A stretch of DNA of 64,000 nt from Rhodococcus marinonascens NBRC 14363. GTDB lineage: Bacteria > Actinomycetota > Actinomycetes > Mycobacteriales > Mycobacteriaceae. The notes beneath the pieces are model-generated. The model was given only the letters and a program-made list of their open reading frames with translations, was not told the DNA's origin and did not search any database. The DNA lies in contig NZ_BCXB01000024.1 of NCBI RefSeq assembly GCF_001894885.1, positions 20,612 through 84,611 of the forward strand, given 5' to 3'. The position numbers and the translations under genes were made by a program. Below, piece by piece: positions 1 to 7,573 of this stretch; the stretch's first letter is position 1; each line of letters starts with the position of its first letter.

Positions 1-48
1 TGACGAAGATTCCTGCTCGGTCTCTACTTCTGTGGGTCAGGACTCCCG

Positions 49-1461
49 TCAGCGGATCAGGTAGGGGGAGACCGAACTCTGGTGCTCGCTGATGGCGAGT
101 TGCTTACCGAGCGGGGGGAATGCGCGCTGAGGACAGTTCACTCGTTCGCACACGCGGCAGCCCGAACCGATGGGGGTGCCGGGGTTGGAGTCGTCGAGGT
201 CAAGCCCGTCGCCGTACACGAGGCGGTGGGCGTGCCGGATCTCGCAGCCGAGTCCGATCGCGAAGATCTTGGCAGGCTGACCATAGCGCGCGGCGCGACG
301 TTCGACGGTGCGGGCGATCCAGAGGTACCGGCGTCCGTCGGGCATCTGCGCGATCTGGTTCATGATCCTGCCCGGGTACGCGAACGTCTCGTAGACGTTC
401 CACAGCGGGCACGTGCCACCACTGGTGGAAAAGTGGAAGCCGGTCGCAGACTGTCGTTTCGACATGTTGCCGGCCCGGTCGACGCGGACGAACATGAACG
501 GCACGCCACGCAGTTTCGGGCGTTGCAGTGTCGAGAGGCGGTGGCAGACGGTCTCATAGCTCACCGAATAGAACGCAGACAACCGCTCGATATCGTATCG
601 GAAGTCTTCAGCGACGTCGTGGAACTGACCATACGGAAGGACGGTAGCCGCGGCGAAGTAGTTGGCAAGACCGAGCCGGGCGAGTGCGACCGACTCGTCG
701 CTGGTGAATCCGCCCTCCGCCACCAATTTGTCCAGCAGGTCACCGTATTCGAGGTACGCCAACTCGGTGGCGAACTTGAACACCTGCTGCCCACCCGAGA
801 GGTGGGGCGAGATTTCCAGCAGTCGGGAGTCCGGGTCGTACCTGTGAAGGACGTTCTCGCCGAGGTCGATGCGCTTGACGATCTGCACGTCGTGCACCGT
901 CTGCAGCCTGCGAGCGATCTCGCCAGCGACGTCTCCGCGGTGGAAACGCATCCGCGCGGTCAATTCCTCGGCGGCGGTGTCGAGTTCGTGGAGATAGTTC
1001 TGGTGCTGATAGAAGTAGTCACGAACCTCTTCGTGCGGCATCGTAATCGAACCACTGCCGCTGCCATCGCTGTAGCGGTCCTCGGTGGCCTGGGCTAATT
1101 GTGCGGTGGTATTGCGGAACCGGCGGTGCATATTGACCATTGCCTTCGCCAGGCCCGGGTGCGATGCCACCATCTCGGCGATTTCCTGCGCGTCGGCGTC
1201 GATCCCCATCTCCTGATCGAGGGCCACCTCGCGCATCTCCGCGATCAGGCGCGTGTCGTCCTGCGAAGAGAAGAATGTGGTGTCGACGCCGAACACCTCG
1301 CTGATCCGCAGCAACACCGGCACCGTCAGAGGCCGGACGTCGTGCTCGATCTGGTTGAGATAGCTCGCCGAGATCTCCAGCGTCTTCGCTAGCGCCGCCT
1401 GACTGAGACCCCGCTCGGTGCGGAGCTGACGCAACCGGGTACCGACGAAGGTCTTCGACAT
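49..1461 (-). CDS. ramB: RamB-type (ScfR family) transcriptional regulator of acetate/glyoxylate metabolism
   Basis: DNA-binding regulator of the short-chain fatty acyl regulator family; the corynebacterial and mycobacterial members (RamB, Rv0465c) control isocitrate lyase and other acetate genes. The 470-residue product starts with an XRE helix-turn-helix (about residues 7-61, with TRLRQLRTERGLSQAALAK), has a middle region resembling a degenerate IrrE/M78 fold, and ends with the family cysteine cluster CRVCERVNCPQRAFPP (about 435-450). The frame is open upstream to 1551, but ATG 1461 gives the family-typical MSKTFVGTRLRQL start. Its expected target aceA lies 3.7 kb away on the other strand, separated by the nitroreductase/TetR/methyltransferase insertion. 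A 10-mer shared with the aceA upstream region lies 47 bp before this start. Confidence 0.85.
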   Translation of the reverse strand: MSKTFVGTRLRQLRTERGLSQAALAKTLEISASYLNQIEHDVRPLTVPVLLRISEVFGVDTTFFSSQDDTRLIAEMREVALDQEMGIDADAQEIAEMVASHPGLAKAMVNMHRRFRNTTAQLAQATEDRYSDGSGSGSITMPHEEVRDYFYQHQNYLHELDTAAEELTARMRFHRGDVAGEIARRLQTVHDVQIVKRIDLGENVLHRYDPDSRLLEISPHLSGGQQVFKFATELAYLEYGDLLDKLVAEGGFTSDESVALARLGLANYFAAATVLPYGQFHDVAEDFRYDIERLSAFYSVSYETVCHRLSTLQRPKLRGVPFMFVRVDRAGNMSKRQSATGFHFSTSGGTCPLWNVYETFAYPGRIMNQIAQMPDGRRYLWIARTVERRAARYGQPAKIFAIGLGCEIRHAHRLVYGDGLDLDDSNPGTPIGSGCRVCERVNCPQRAFPPLGKQLAISEHQSSVSPYLIR

Positions 1462-1503
1462 AGAGCAATGGTACCGGTGCAGGTCAGATGTGTGAATGAA
1501 ACA

Positions 1504-1517
1504 TTTGCAAGATTCGC
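1504..1517. promoter_or_regulatory. Candidate RamB autoregulatory site upstream of ramB
   Basis: TTTGCAAGATTCGC lies 43-56 bp upstream of the ramB start codon. The TTTGCAA core resembles published RamB boxes (recalled as ACTTTGCAAA-like), and the 10-mer CAAGATTCGC recurs in the same orientation at 4988-4997 upstream of aceA. Binding is inferred. Confidence 0.35.
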
Positions 1518-1529
1518 TCGCGTTTGTCT

Positions 1530-1556
1530 GGGTAGTGCTCCAGATGGGCACTACCC
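1530..1556. terminator. Hairpin between the nitroreductase gene and ramB
   Basis: GGGTAGTGC and GCACTACCC form a perfect 9-bp inverted repeat around a 9-nt loop. It sits downstream of the nitroreductase stop and upstream of ramB, both on the minus strand. A factor-independent terminator is the simplest reading, though there is no strong U tract; an operator is the alternative. Confidence 0.4.
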
Positions 1557-1676
1557 GTCAGGAGGAGGCCGAGTGCTCTGGAATTGGCAGGGCCCCGTCC
1601 GGTAACGCGGTCTCCCGGCTCGGGATGGCTGACCAGGGGTGCACGTGCGGCCCGCATTGGCCACGAAGTGTGGACA

Positions 1677-2849
1677 TCACTTCTCGGGGTCAGCGATCCA
1701 GCTCATGTCGTAGTGGGGCAGTTCGGGGACATCGCCAACGCCACGGGCATCGGCTGGCAGGACCGCAAAATTGCCCGGGATGCCGAGCGTGTCGCAGCCG
1801 GTTTCCCAGTTCGCACACCAGATTCCCAGCGCCACAGGCGCATAGAACCGCGACGTGGTGGTGGTATGGAAGTCGAACCGCACCACTTTATGTTCGCCTC
1901 CTACCAGTTCTGTCACCGCTGCGCATCGGGTGGTCTGGGCGTTGTAGGACGACGGCGACCACTGACACACCTCATAGCAGCGACCGAACGACGAAAGCGG
2001 TGCGACGTCGACCGCCAGCGGCACCTCACAGTGCGGATCGGAGAAGAAGAGCGACTTCAGCGGCAGGCGGCGATGCATGACTCGCTCCATCGCGCGGACG
2101 GACAAGGGCGTGAAGCGTGATCGGTATCCCACCGCACAGACGCAAACCACGTGATCCTTCTCGGGATCGAATCGGTTACCAAGGTGTTTGACGACGCTGC
2201 TCTGGTCGGCACCCGGGCCGATCCAGCAGGTGCCCGCTCCCATCCGGGTGGCCTGCAGCACCACCTTTTGCAGACTGCGGCCGACGTCGACAAGCGCCAG
2301 GCGGTCGTAGTCGTGTGGCGCGATCGCGACGAGGAACTCGTGTGCGCCCACTCCCGGCCAGATCGTCAGTGGAGCTGCGACGTACTCGAGTCGAATCGGG
2401 CCGGCGCCGATCAGGCGGTCGTGTCGGGTGTATTCGTTCACTGCTTGCATCAGCTCGGCTCCGTCGGTCGCGGTGAGATCGCGGCTCTGAAAGGAGTGGC
2501 AAGAGCGTCGTGCGCGTATCAAGTCGAAGGTGTCGAGGTCATCCCTGCGCTGTGGCAGCGGCTCAGTGGGCCGTACTCCCCATTTCACGGTGATGACATC
2601 GAAAATCGCGGCGGCGAGCAGCAGCAGACCGATCGCCAGAGGCAACCAGAACAGCAGCGGCTGCCAGGTTCCGATCAGCCATCCGGCAGCCGAGACAACG
2701 AGGAATACGATCGCGACGCTGGTGGTGATGAGGTATTGGAGCCAGCCCGTGAACTGTAGCCATAGCTTCAACCGCCACAACCTCGCGCGCCGCGATCTCG
2801 CGGTCGGGTACATGTCGTGGTTGCGTGGTAGTTGTTCTGGCTGAGGCAT
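1677..2849 (-). CDS. Membrane-anchored nitroreductase-family protein
   Basis: A 390-residue protein with a basic N-terminus, two adjacent membrane helices (about residues 33-55 and 60-82) and a cytosolic nitroreductase-like domain. The FMN-binding signature appears as RARRSCHSFQSRDL (about 112-125), and a second nitroreductase-type motif WSPSSYNAQTTR lies in the C-terminal half, as in the duplicated or Acg-like branch of the family. Substrate unknown; membrane-tethered flavin reductases of this sort have been linked to quinones or nitro compounds, but nothing here decides that. It is divergent from a TetR gene, with the 50-bp palindrome at 2864-2913 only 15 bp from its start codon, so repression by that TetR is very likely. 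Confidence 0.7.
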   Translation of the reverse strand: MPQPEQLPRNHDMYPTARSRRARLWRLKLWLQFTGWLQYLITTSVAIVFLVVSAAGWLIGTWQPLLFWLPLAIGLLLLAAAIFDVITVKWGVRPTEPLPQRRDDLDTFDLIRARRSCHSFQSRDLTATDGAELMQAVNEYTRHDRLIGAGPIRLEYVAAPLTIWPGVGAHEFLVAIAPHDYDRLALVDVGRSLQKVVLQATRMGAGTCWIGPGADQSSVVKHLGNRFDPEKDHVVCVCAVGYRSRFTPLSVRAMERVMHRRLPLKSLFFSDPHCEVPLAVDVAPLSSFGRCYEVCQWSPSSYNAQTTRCAAVTELVGGEHKVVRFDFHTTTTSRFYAPVALGIWCANWETGCDTLGIPGNFAVLPADARGVGDVPELPHYDMSWIADPEK

Positions 2850-2863
2850 CGCCGACCTCCCGC

Positions 2864-2913
2864 CCGGACACCCATCTAGTGCAAGTATATACTTGCACTA
2901 GATGGGTGTCCGG
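2864..2913. promoter_or_regulatory. 50-bp perfect palindrome, likely TetR operator
   Basis: Every base from 2864 to 2913 pairs with its partner about the centre 2888/2889. The inner core is TGCAAGTATATACTTGCA (2880-2897). It lies between the divergent nitroreductase (start 2849) and tetR (start 2949). TetR-family operators are usually 15-30 bp, so the inner core is the probable binding site and the outer arms may carry a second dimer or form a cruciform or hairpin. A related 18-mer at 3721-3738 supports the operator reading. Confidence 0.75.
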
Positions 2914-2948
2914 TTACCATTTGATCCGGGTACGACGTTCGGAGGCAC

Positions 2949-3512
2949 ATGCCCAGATATATCGACGTCGATGGACTATTCGACACGGCAGTCGCGGTTT
3001 TCGCCGAACGCGGATACCGAGCCACCACAACCCAGGAGATCGCGAGTCGAGCCGGCGTCAACGAAGCGACGCTGTTTCGCCGATACGGCGACAAGGCCAC
3101 CCTGATCAACACGGCGCTGACACAGGCTCTAGCCAAAGCGCAGTTCGCCCGATTGACCACGACCGACGACGTCACCGCAGATCTTGTCGCACTAGCTACG
3201 GCCTATGCCGACGCCAACCGCAACTACGGAGGCGCTGTCGGGACGCTGCTGGTCGAGATGCCGCGCCACGCTGAGCTACGTGCCGTCATGGCTGCGTTCA
3301 TGCCGCATCTACTCAACGCGGTGCACGTGATCGCAACACACCAAGATCGAGGCGAACTCACACCCGGTGACCCGGTACAGAAGCTGATGATCCTCCTTGC
3401 GCCACTGATGGTGTTCGGCATGTTGGCGCGCAGCAGAGCCGAATTGATCGTCTCAGAGTTCGACCCCAACGCGCTTGTCGCGGCTTTCCTCGACGGCCAT
3501 CGCGCCAGCTGA
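2949..3512 (+). CDS. TetR/AcrR-family transcriptional repressor
   Basis: A 187-residue one-domain regulator. The N-terminal helix-turn-helix (about residues 8-50) carries the family pattern GYRATTTQEIASRAGVNEAT followed by LFRRYGDKATL. The C-terminal ligand-binding half is not assignable to a known effector. It is transcribed away from the nitroreductase gene; the shared 100-bp gap is filled by the palindrome, and a second copy of the operator core precedes the methyltransferase gene 286 bp downstream. The three genes therefore look like one small regulon. ATG 2949 is the first start after the palindrome. Confidence 0.85.
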   Translation: MPRYIDVDGLFDTAVAVFAERGYRATTTQEIASRAGVNEATLFRRYGDKATLINTALTQALAKAQFARLTTTDDVTADLVALATAYADANRNYGGAVGTLLVEMPRHAELRAVMAAFMPHLLNAVHVIATHQDRGELTPGDPVQKLMILLAPLMVFGMLARSRAELIVSEFDPNALVAAFLDGHRAS

Positions 3513-3720
3513 CACAACGACATTCGACACGAAGGTGCCGTTGAGATCTGCCAAGGGCGTGGATGAACGCGGGGCCACCTGAGTCGATGAAACACAATCG
3601 CCAGGACATGCGTGAGAGCCTGCTGGCTCTGGCGATGGGAACGGGCAGGCGATGAGGGCGTTGACGGAGCCGATGTGGCCACCGGTGTGCGGGTTCGAGG
3701 GCTAGGTCCTTGATTTTTAT

Positions 3721-3738
3721 TGCGAGTTATCACTTGCA
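3721..3738. promoter_or_regulatory. Second copy of the TetR operator core
   Basis: TGCGAGTTATCACTTGCA matches the palindrome core TGCAAGTATATACTTGCA at 14 of 18 positions, with both outer half-sites (TGC.AGT and ACTTGCA) kept. It lies 61 bp upstream of the methyltransferase start. The rest of the 286-bp gap (3513-3798) shows no convincing gene. Confidence 0.55.
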
Positions 3739-3798
3739 GACATCTGGGCGAAGGCCTACCGTTGTTTTGGTATCGCCACCAAAGAAGTGGGGTGAAGG

Positions 3799-4542
3799 AT
3801 GTCCAACCAATCCGTCAATCCGTTTTTTGAAGAGCTCTACGGCGAGGAGCAGTCACTCGACGCACTGCCGGCGTTGACGCCCTGGGACATTGGCGGTCCA
3901 CAGCCGGTGGTCCAGGAGTTGGTGGCCTACGGTGCTGTGCACGGCGAGGTGCTCGACCCGGGGACCGGTCCAGGCCACCATGCGATCTACTACGCATCGA
4001 AGGGCTACTCGACCACAGGGGTCGACGCGTCGCCCGCAGCTATCGAACGGGCCAAGCACAACGCGCAAATTGCCGGGGTCGCAGTGGACTTCCAGCTTGC
4101 CGACGTGACCAAGCTCGACGGGTATGAGAATCGATTCGACACCGTCGTCGATGCTGCGTGCTATCACACCTTTCTGGACGACGAGGACACCCAGAAACTG
4201 TATGCGCAGGCCTTGCATCGAGCCACAAAGCCGGGAGCGCGGCTGTATATGTTCGAATTCGGTCGCCACAACGTCAACGGCCTACAGTTGCCGGGTCTGT
4301 CGTCCGAAAATCTCGCGCGTGTGCTTTCGGCGTCGGGCTGGCACATCGACCATCTAGGGACCACCACCTACCAAGCACGCTTCGATCCCAAGGTTTTTGC
4401 CAAGATGTCCGAGCACGGTGAGCAACAATTTGCGGCGTTGCTGGCACCTATGCCAGATCAACTCCAAGTCATAGCGCCGCTGCTGGAAAATCACCTTGTG
4501 CACTTGCCGTTTTGGGCCGTGCACGCCACCCGAATCGACTAA
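3799..4542 (+). CDS. Class I SAM-dependent methyltransferase
   Basis: A 247-residue protein with the Rossmann-type methyltransferase core: motif I is VLDPGTGPGHHAIYYA (about residues 50-65), followed by the acidic ribose-binding GVDASPAAIERAK. The variation DPGTGPG for DLGCGTG is mild. The acceptor is unknown; overall it resembles the thiopurine/tellurite or small-molecule methyltransferase group. The preceding operator copy at 3721-3738 suggests co-regulation with the nitroreductase, which would fit a reduce-then-methylate detoxification, but that is inference. An RBS-like GGGGTGAAGG precedes ATG 3799. Confidence 0.8.
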   Translation: MSNQSVNPFFEELYGEEQSLDALPALTPWDIGGPQPVVQELVAYGAVHGEVLDPGTGPGHHAIYYASKGYSTTGVDASPAAIERAKHNAQIAGVAVDFQLADVTKLDGYENRFDTVVDAACYHTFLDDEDTQKLYAQALHRATKPGARLYMFEFGRHNVNGLQLPGLSSENLARVLSASGWHIDHLGTTTYQARFDPKVFAKMSEHGEQQFAALLAPMPDQLQVIAPLLENHLVHLPFWAVHATRID

Positions 4543-4793
4543 CTGCCTGGTCCCCGTGTCAACAGTCGCCGCAATAGTGAGCAAGCTGTCGGCCCGTAGG
4601 TGACGAGATGGTTGCGCCCCGATCTCAAATACGGGTGCAAGCAGTTCGACGGACCAGGTTGATGCGGTCTTCCCTACCCGGTCGCAGATGATCAGCCGCA
4701 AGCGTGGGGGCAGGCCCTCGAACGCGGATTGTCGGATTCTCTCCGAAAGAGCGGACCGACTCCCATTCGCCCGCTTTCTGGTGGCACTTCGGT

Positions 4794-4809
4794 CGTGATT
4801 GCAGTCACA
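4794..4809. promoter_or_regulatory. Crp/GlxR-type cAMP-receptor site
   Basis: CGTGATTGCAGTCACA fits TGTGA-N6-TCACA with one mismatch, and the GTGA/TCAC half-sites are perfect. It lies about 345 bp upstream of aceA. In Corynebacterium glutamicum GlxR co-regulates the glyoxylate-shunt genes, so the site is plausible; the distance is large for direct repression. Confidence 0.45.
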
Positions 4810-4987
4810 AGCGGTGTTGCGGCCGCCCGGGTTCGAGCCGCGGCGGCCAGATGGGCGCCTGACGAAGAGTGGGAGATATCTGCCCGCAACGGGTTTGCGT
4901 AGTTCGGGTTCATCACCTGCGCTTTCTTGCTACTGGCAAGTATCCTTCTGTCCTCGATCGAGCAGGCTTGGTGTCGATTGTTCTTAA

Positions 4988-5010
4988 CAAGATTCGCAAA
5001 CTGGTGCGAA
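4988..5010. promoter_or_regulatory. Candidate RamB-linked operator upstream of aceA
   Basis: The 10-mer CAAGATTCGC (4988-4997) also occurs at 1508-1517 before ramB. It overlaps an inverted repeat TTCGCA-aactgg-TGCGAA (4993-5010). On the opposite strand this reads AGTTTGCGAA, close to a RamB box. Assignment to RamB is inferred. Confidence 0.35.
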
Positions 5011-5152
5011 AAGCTAGCCAAGGTTGGCATTAGCTACAGGTAGACGGCACTTTTCGGCTGTGTCATTCTCAGTGAGTACATACGAAGGGCCTGGCAAGGA
5101 TGTGAAGAAGTACATCCGTACCGGACGAGCAGATCGAAGAGATGGAGTCTTG

Positions 5153-6442
5153 ATGTCGACCACCGGCACCCCGAAGACCGCAGCCGAAATCCAGCAGGAT
5201 TGGGACACCAACCCGCGTTGGAAGGGAGTTACCCGCAACTACACGGCCGACCAGGTCGTCAAGCTCCAGGGCTCAGTCGTCGAAGAGCAGACCCTTGCGC
5301 GCCGTGGTTCCGAGATCCTGTGGGATCTCGTGAACAACGAGGACTACATCAACTCGCTTGGTGCGCTCACCGGTAACCAGGCCGTCCAGCAGGTCCGCGC
5401 GGGCCTCAAGGCCATCTACCTGTCCGGTTGGCAGGTCGCCGGTGACGCGAACCTGTCCGGCCACACCTACCCGGATCAGAGCCTCTACCCGGCCAACTCG
5501 GTGCCGCTGGTGGTTCGCCGCATCAATAACGCGCTGCTGCGCGCCGACGAGATCGCCAAGGTCGAGGGCGACACCTCCGTCGAGAACTGGCTCGCCCCGA
5601 TCGTCGCGGACGGCGAGGCCGGCTTCGGCGGCGCGCTCAACGTTTACGAGCTGCAGAAGGCCATGATCGCGGCCGGTGTCGCCGGTTCGCACTGGGAGGA
5701 CCAGCTCGCGTCGGAGAAGAAGTGCGGCCACCTCGGTGGCAAGGTGCTCATCCCCACCCAGCAGCACATCCGCACCCTGACCTCGGCGCGTCTCGCATCC
5801 GACGTCGCCGACGTTCCGACGGTCGTCATCGCGCGCACCGACGCCGAGGCCGCGACCCTCATCACGTCCGACGTGGACGAGCGCGACCGCGAGTTCCTCG
5901 ACGGCACCCGCACCGCAGAGGGCTTCTACGGCATCAAGAACGGCATCGAGCCCTGCATCGCCCGCGCCAAGGCCTACGCGCCGTACTCCGACCTCATCTG
6001 GATGGAGACCGGTGTGCCGGACCTCGAGGTCGCGAAGAAGTTCGCCGAGGCCGTCCGCAGCGAGTTCCCGGACCAGCTGCTGGCCTACAACTGCTCCCCC
6101 TCCTTCAACTGGAAGGCGCACCTGGACGACTCGACCATCGCGAAGTTCCAGAAGGAGCTCGGCGCGATGGGCTTCAAGTTCCAGTTCATCACTCTGGCCG
6201 GCTTCCACTCGCTCAACTACGGCATGTTCGACTTGGCCCACGGCTACGCCCGCGAGGGCATGACCGCCTTCGTCGACCTGCAGGAGCGCGAGTTCAAGGC
6301 TGCCGAGGAGCGCGGCTTCACCGCCATCAAGCACCAGCGTGAGGTCGGCGCCGGCTACTTCGACAGGATCGCCACGACGGTCGACCCGAACACCTCTACG
6401 GCAGCTCTCAAGGGTTCGACCGAAGAGGGTCAGTTCCACTGA
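5153..6442 (+). CDS. aceA: Isocitrate lyase
   Basis: Cleaves isocitrate to glyoxylate and succinate, the first step of the glyoxylate shunt needed for growth on acetate or fatty acids. The 429-residue length is the usual one for actinobacterial Icl1. The signature KKCGHLGGK places the catalytic cysteine at residue 191, as in M. tuberculosis Icl1, and the downstream [14 protein letters not shown] block is intact. The frame is open upstream to 5024, but ATG 5153 has GGAG at the right distance and gives the family start [13 protein letters not shown]. fadB2 follows after 120 bp, coupling beta-oxidation to the shunt, as in mycobacteria. Confidence 0.97.
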   Translation: MSTTGTPKTAAEIQQDWDTNPRWKGVTRNYTADQVVKLQGSVVEEQTLARRGSEILWDLVNNEDYINSLGALTGNQAVQQVRAGLKAIYLSGWQVAGDANLSGHTYPDQSLYPANSVPLVVRRINNALLRADEIAKVEGDTSVENWLAPIVADGEAGFGGALNVYELQKAMIAAGVAGSHWEDQLASEKKCGHLGGKVLIPTQQHIRTLTSARLASDVADVPTVVIARTDAEAATLITSDVDERDREFLDGTRTAEGFYGIKNGIEPCIARAKAYAPYSDLIWMETGVPDLEVAKKFAEAVRSEFPDQLLAYNCSPSFNWKAHLDDSTIAKFQKELGAMGFKFQFITLAGFHSLNYGMFDLAHGYAREGMTAFVDLQEREFKAAEERGFTAIKHQREVGAGYFDRIATTVDPNTSTAALKGSTEEGQFH

Positions 6443-6562
6443 GGCTTGTCCTTCCAAGCATCGACCGATCCAGGTTCCACCTGATCAACTCGACCAGGGG
6501 GACGGGCCCGTCACAGGGTCCCTTCCCCGGGCGATGACTCCACTTGACGAAAAGGAGCTGAC

Positions 6563-7459
6563 GTGACCAGCGAAAAAATTCAGCGCGTCGGCGTTATCGG
6601 CGCCGGGATCATGGGTGCCGGAATCGCAGAGGTGTGTGCTCGCGCGCACGTCGACGTTCTGGTGTTCGAGCAGACCCGCGAACTCGCCGCGGCAGGGCGC
6701 TCTCGCATCCTGCGATCGCTCGACCGCGGTGTGAGCAGTGGCAAGATCACCGAGCGGGAGCGTGAACAGGGCGCCTGGCGGCTGCGGTTCACGTCCGATC
6801 TCGGTGATTTCGCGGACCGGCAGCTTGTGGTGGAGGCCGTCGTCGAGGACGAAAAGGTGAAGAGTGAAATCTTTTCCGAGCTCGATCAGGTCGTGACGGA
6901 TCCGAACGCCGTGCTGGCATCCAACACGTCGTCGATCCCGATCATGAAGCTGGGCATCGCCACCAAGGCCCCGGAGCGGGTCATCGGCATGCACTTCTTC
7001 AACCCTGTTCCGGTTCTTCCCCTCGTTGAGTTGGTCACCACCCTCAAGACGAGCAAGTCGGTGTCGGAGCGGGCCGAGGCGTTTGCGAGCGATCTGCTGG
7101 GCAAGCAGGTCGTCCGCTCGGCCGATCGCTCGGGGTTCGTCGTCAATGCTCTGCTCGTGCCGTACCTGCTCTCCGCCATCCGCATGGTGGAGTCCGGTTT
7201 CGCCACGAAGGAAGACATCGACAAAGCCACGGTTCTCGGCCTCGCCCATCCGATGGGTCCGCTCGCGCTCACAGATCTGGTGGGCCTGGATACGGTCAAG
7301 TCCATTGCCGACTCGATGTACGAGGAGTTCAAGGAGCCGCTGTACTCGGCGCCGCCGCTCCTGCTGCGCATGGTGGAGGCAGGTCTCGTCGGCAAGAAGG
7401 CGGGTGCCGGCTTCTACGAGTACAGCGACAACGGCCGTTCCGGTAAGAAGGCAAGCTAG
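6563..7459 (+). CDS. fadB2: 3-hydroxybutyryl-CoA dehydrogenase
   Basis: NAD(P)-dependent oxidation of 3-hydroxyacyl-CoA, a beta-oxidation or butyrate/PHB step. The 298-residue protein begins with the dinucleotide fold VGVIGAGIMGAGIAEV (about residues 8-23), contains the 3HCDH active-site run GMHFFNPVPVLPLVE, and has the C-terminal domain with GLAHPMGPLALTDLVGLD. GTG 6563 follows AAGGAGCTGAC. It lies downstream of aceA on the same strand, the M. tuberculosis icl1-fadB2 order; the 120-bp gap has GC-rich palindromic stretches but no clear terminator, so read-through is possible. Confidence 0.92.
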   Translation: MTSEKIQRVGVIGAGIMGAGIAEVCARAHVDVLVFEQTRELAAAGRSRILRSLDRGVSSGKITEREREQGAWRLRFTSDLGDFADRQLVVEAVVEDEKVKSEIFSELDQVVTDPNAVLASNTSSIPIMKLGIATKAPERVIGMHFFNPVPVLPLVELVTTLKTSKSVSERAEAFASDLLGKQVVRSADRSGFVVNALLVPYLLSAIRMVESGFATKEDIDKATVLGLAHPMGPLALTDLVGLDTVKSIADSMYEEFKEPLYSAPPLLLRMVEAGLVGKKAGAGFYEYSDNGRSGKKAS

Positions 7460-7474
7460 TAGGCGACTGTACCT

Positions 7475-7514
7475 GTGCGCCTTTCACGACCACTGGCGGT
7501 TGTGAGAGGCGCAC
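7475..7514 (+). terminator. 17-bp hairpin between fadB2 and the metE-like gene
   Basis: The arms 7475-7491 and 7498-7514 pair over 17 positions with two G-U wobbles and a 6-nt loop (actggc). It directly follows the fadB2 stop and precedes the metE-like start by 59 bp. There is no U tract. A terminator for fadB2 is likely; an attenuator in the metE-like leader is the alternative. Confidence 0.6.
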
Positions 7515-7573
7515 ACGTGCATTGAGCCCCAGCACTGTCCGCCACTAGGACTGAGCCCAGAAAGGTCGACCGC

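Larger units (their letters stand above)
4543..5152 (+). other. 610-bp regulatory gap upstream of aceA
   Basis: No gene is supported here; the open frames on both strands are short and lack a ribosome site. The gap holds a Crp/GlxR-type palindrome (4794-4809), a TTCGCA-N6-TGCGAA inverted repeat overlapping a 10-mer shared with the ramB promoter (4988-5010), and a GGAG just before ATG 5153. A long, complex control region fits a carbon-source-switched gene. Confidence 0.5.

Noticed and set aside
4692..5030. 112-codon minus-strand frame upstream of aceA
   Set aside because: No ribosome site, no recognisable domain, and it overlaps likely regulatory sites of aceA.
5273..6457. 394-codon minus-strand frame over aceA
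   Set aside because: Shadow of isocitrate lyase; amino-acid composition is Val/Glu/Arg-skewed as expected for antisense of a high-GC gene.
7460..7573. Cobalamin riboswitch upstream of the metE-like gene
   Set aside because: The gap is 114 bp, most of it taken by a terminator-like hairpin; a cobalamin riboswitch needs about 200 nt and its conserved boxes are not seen.
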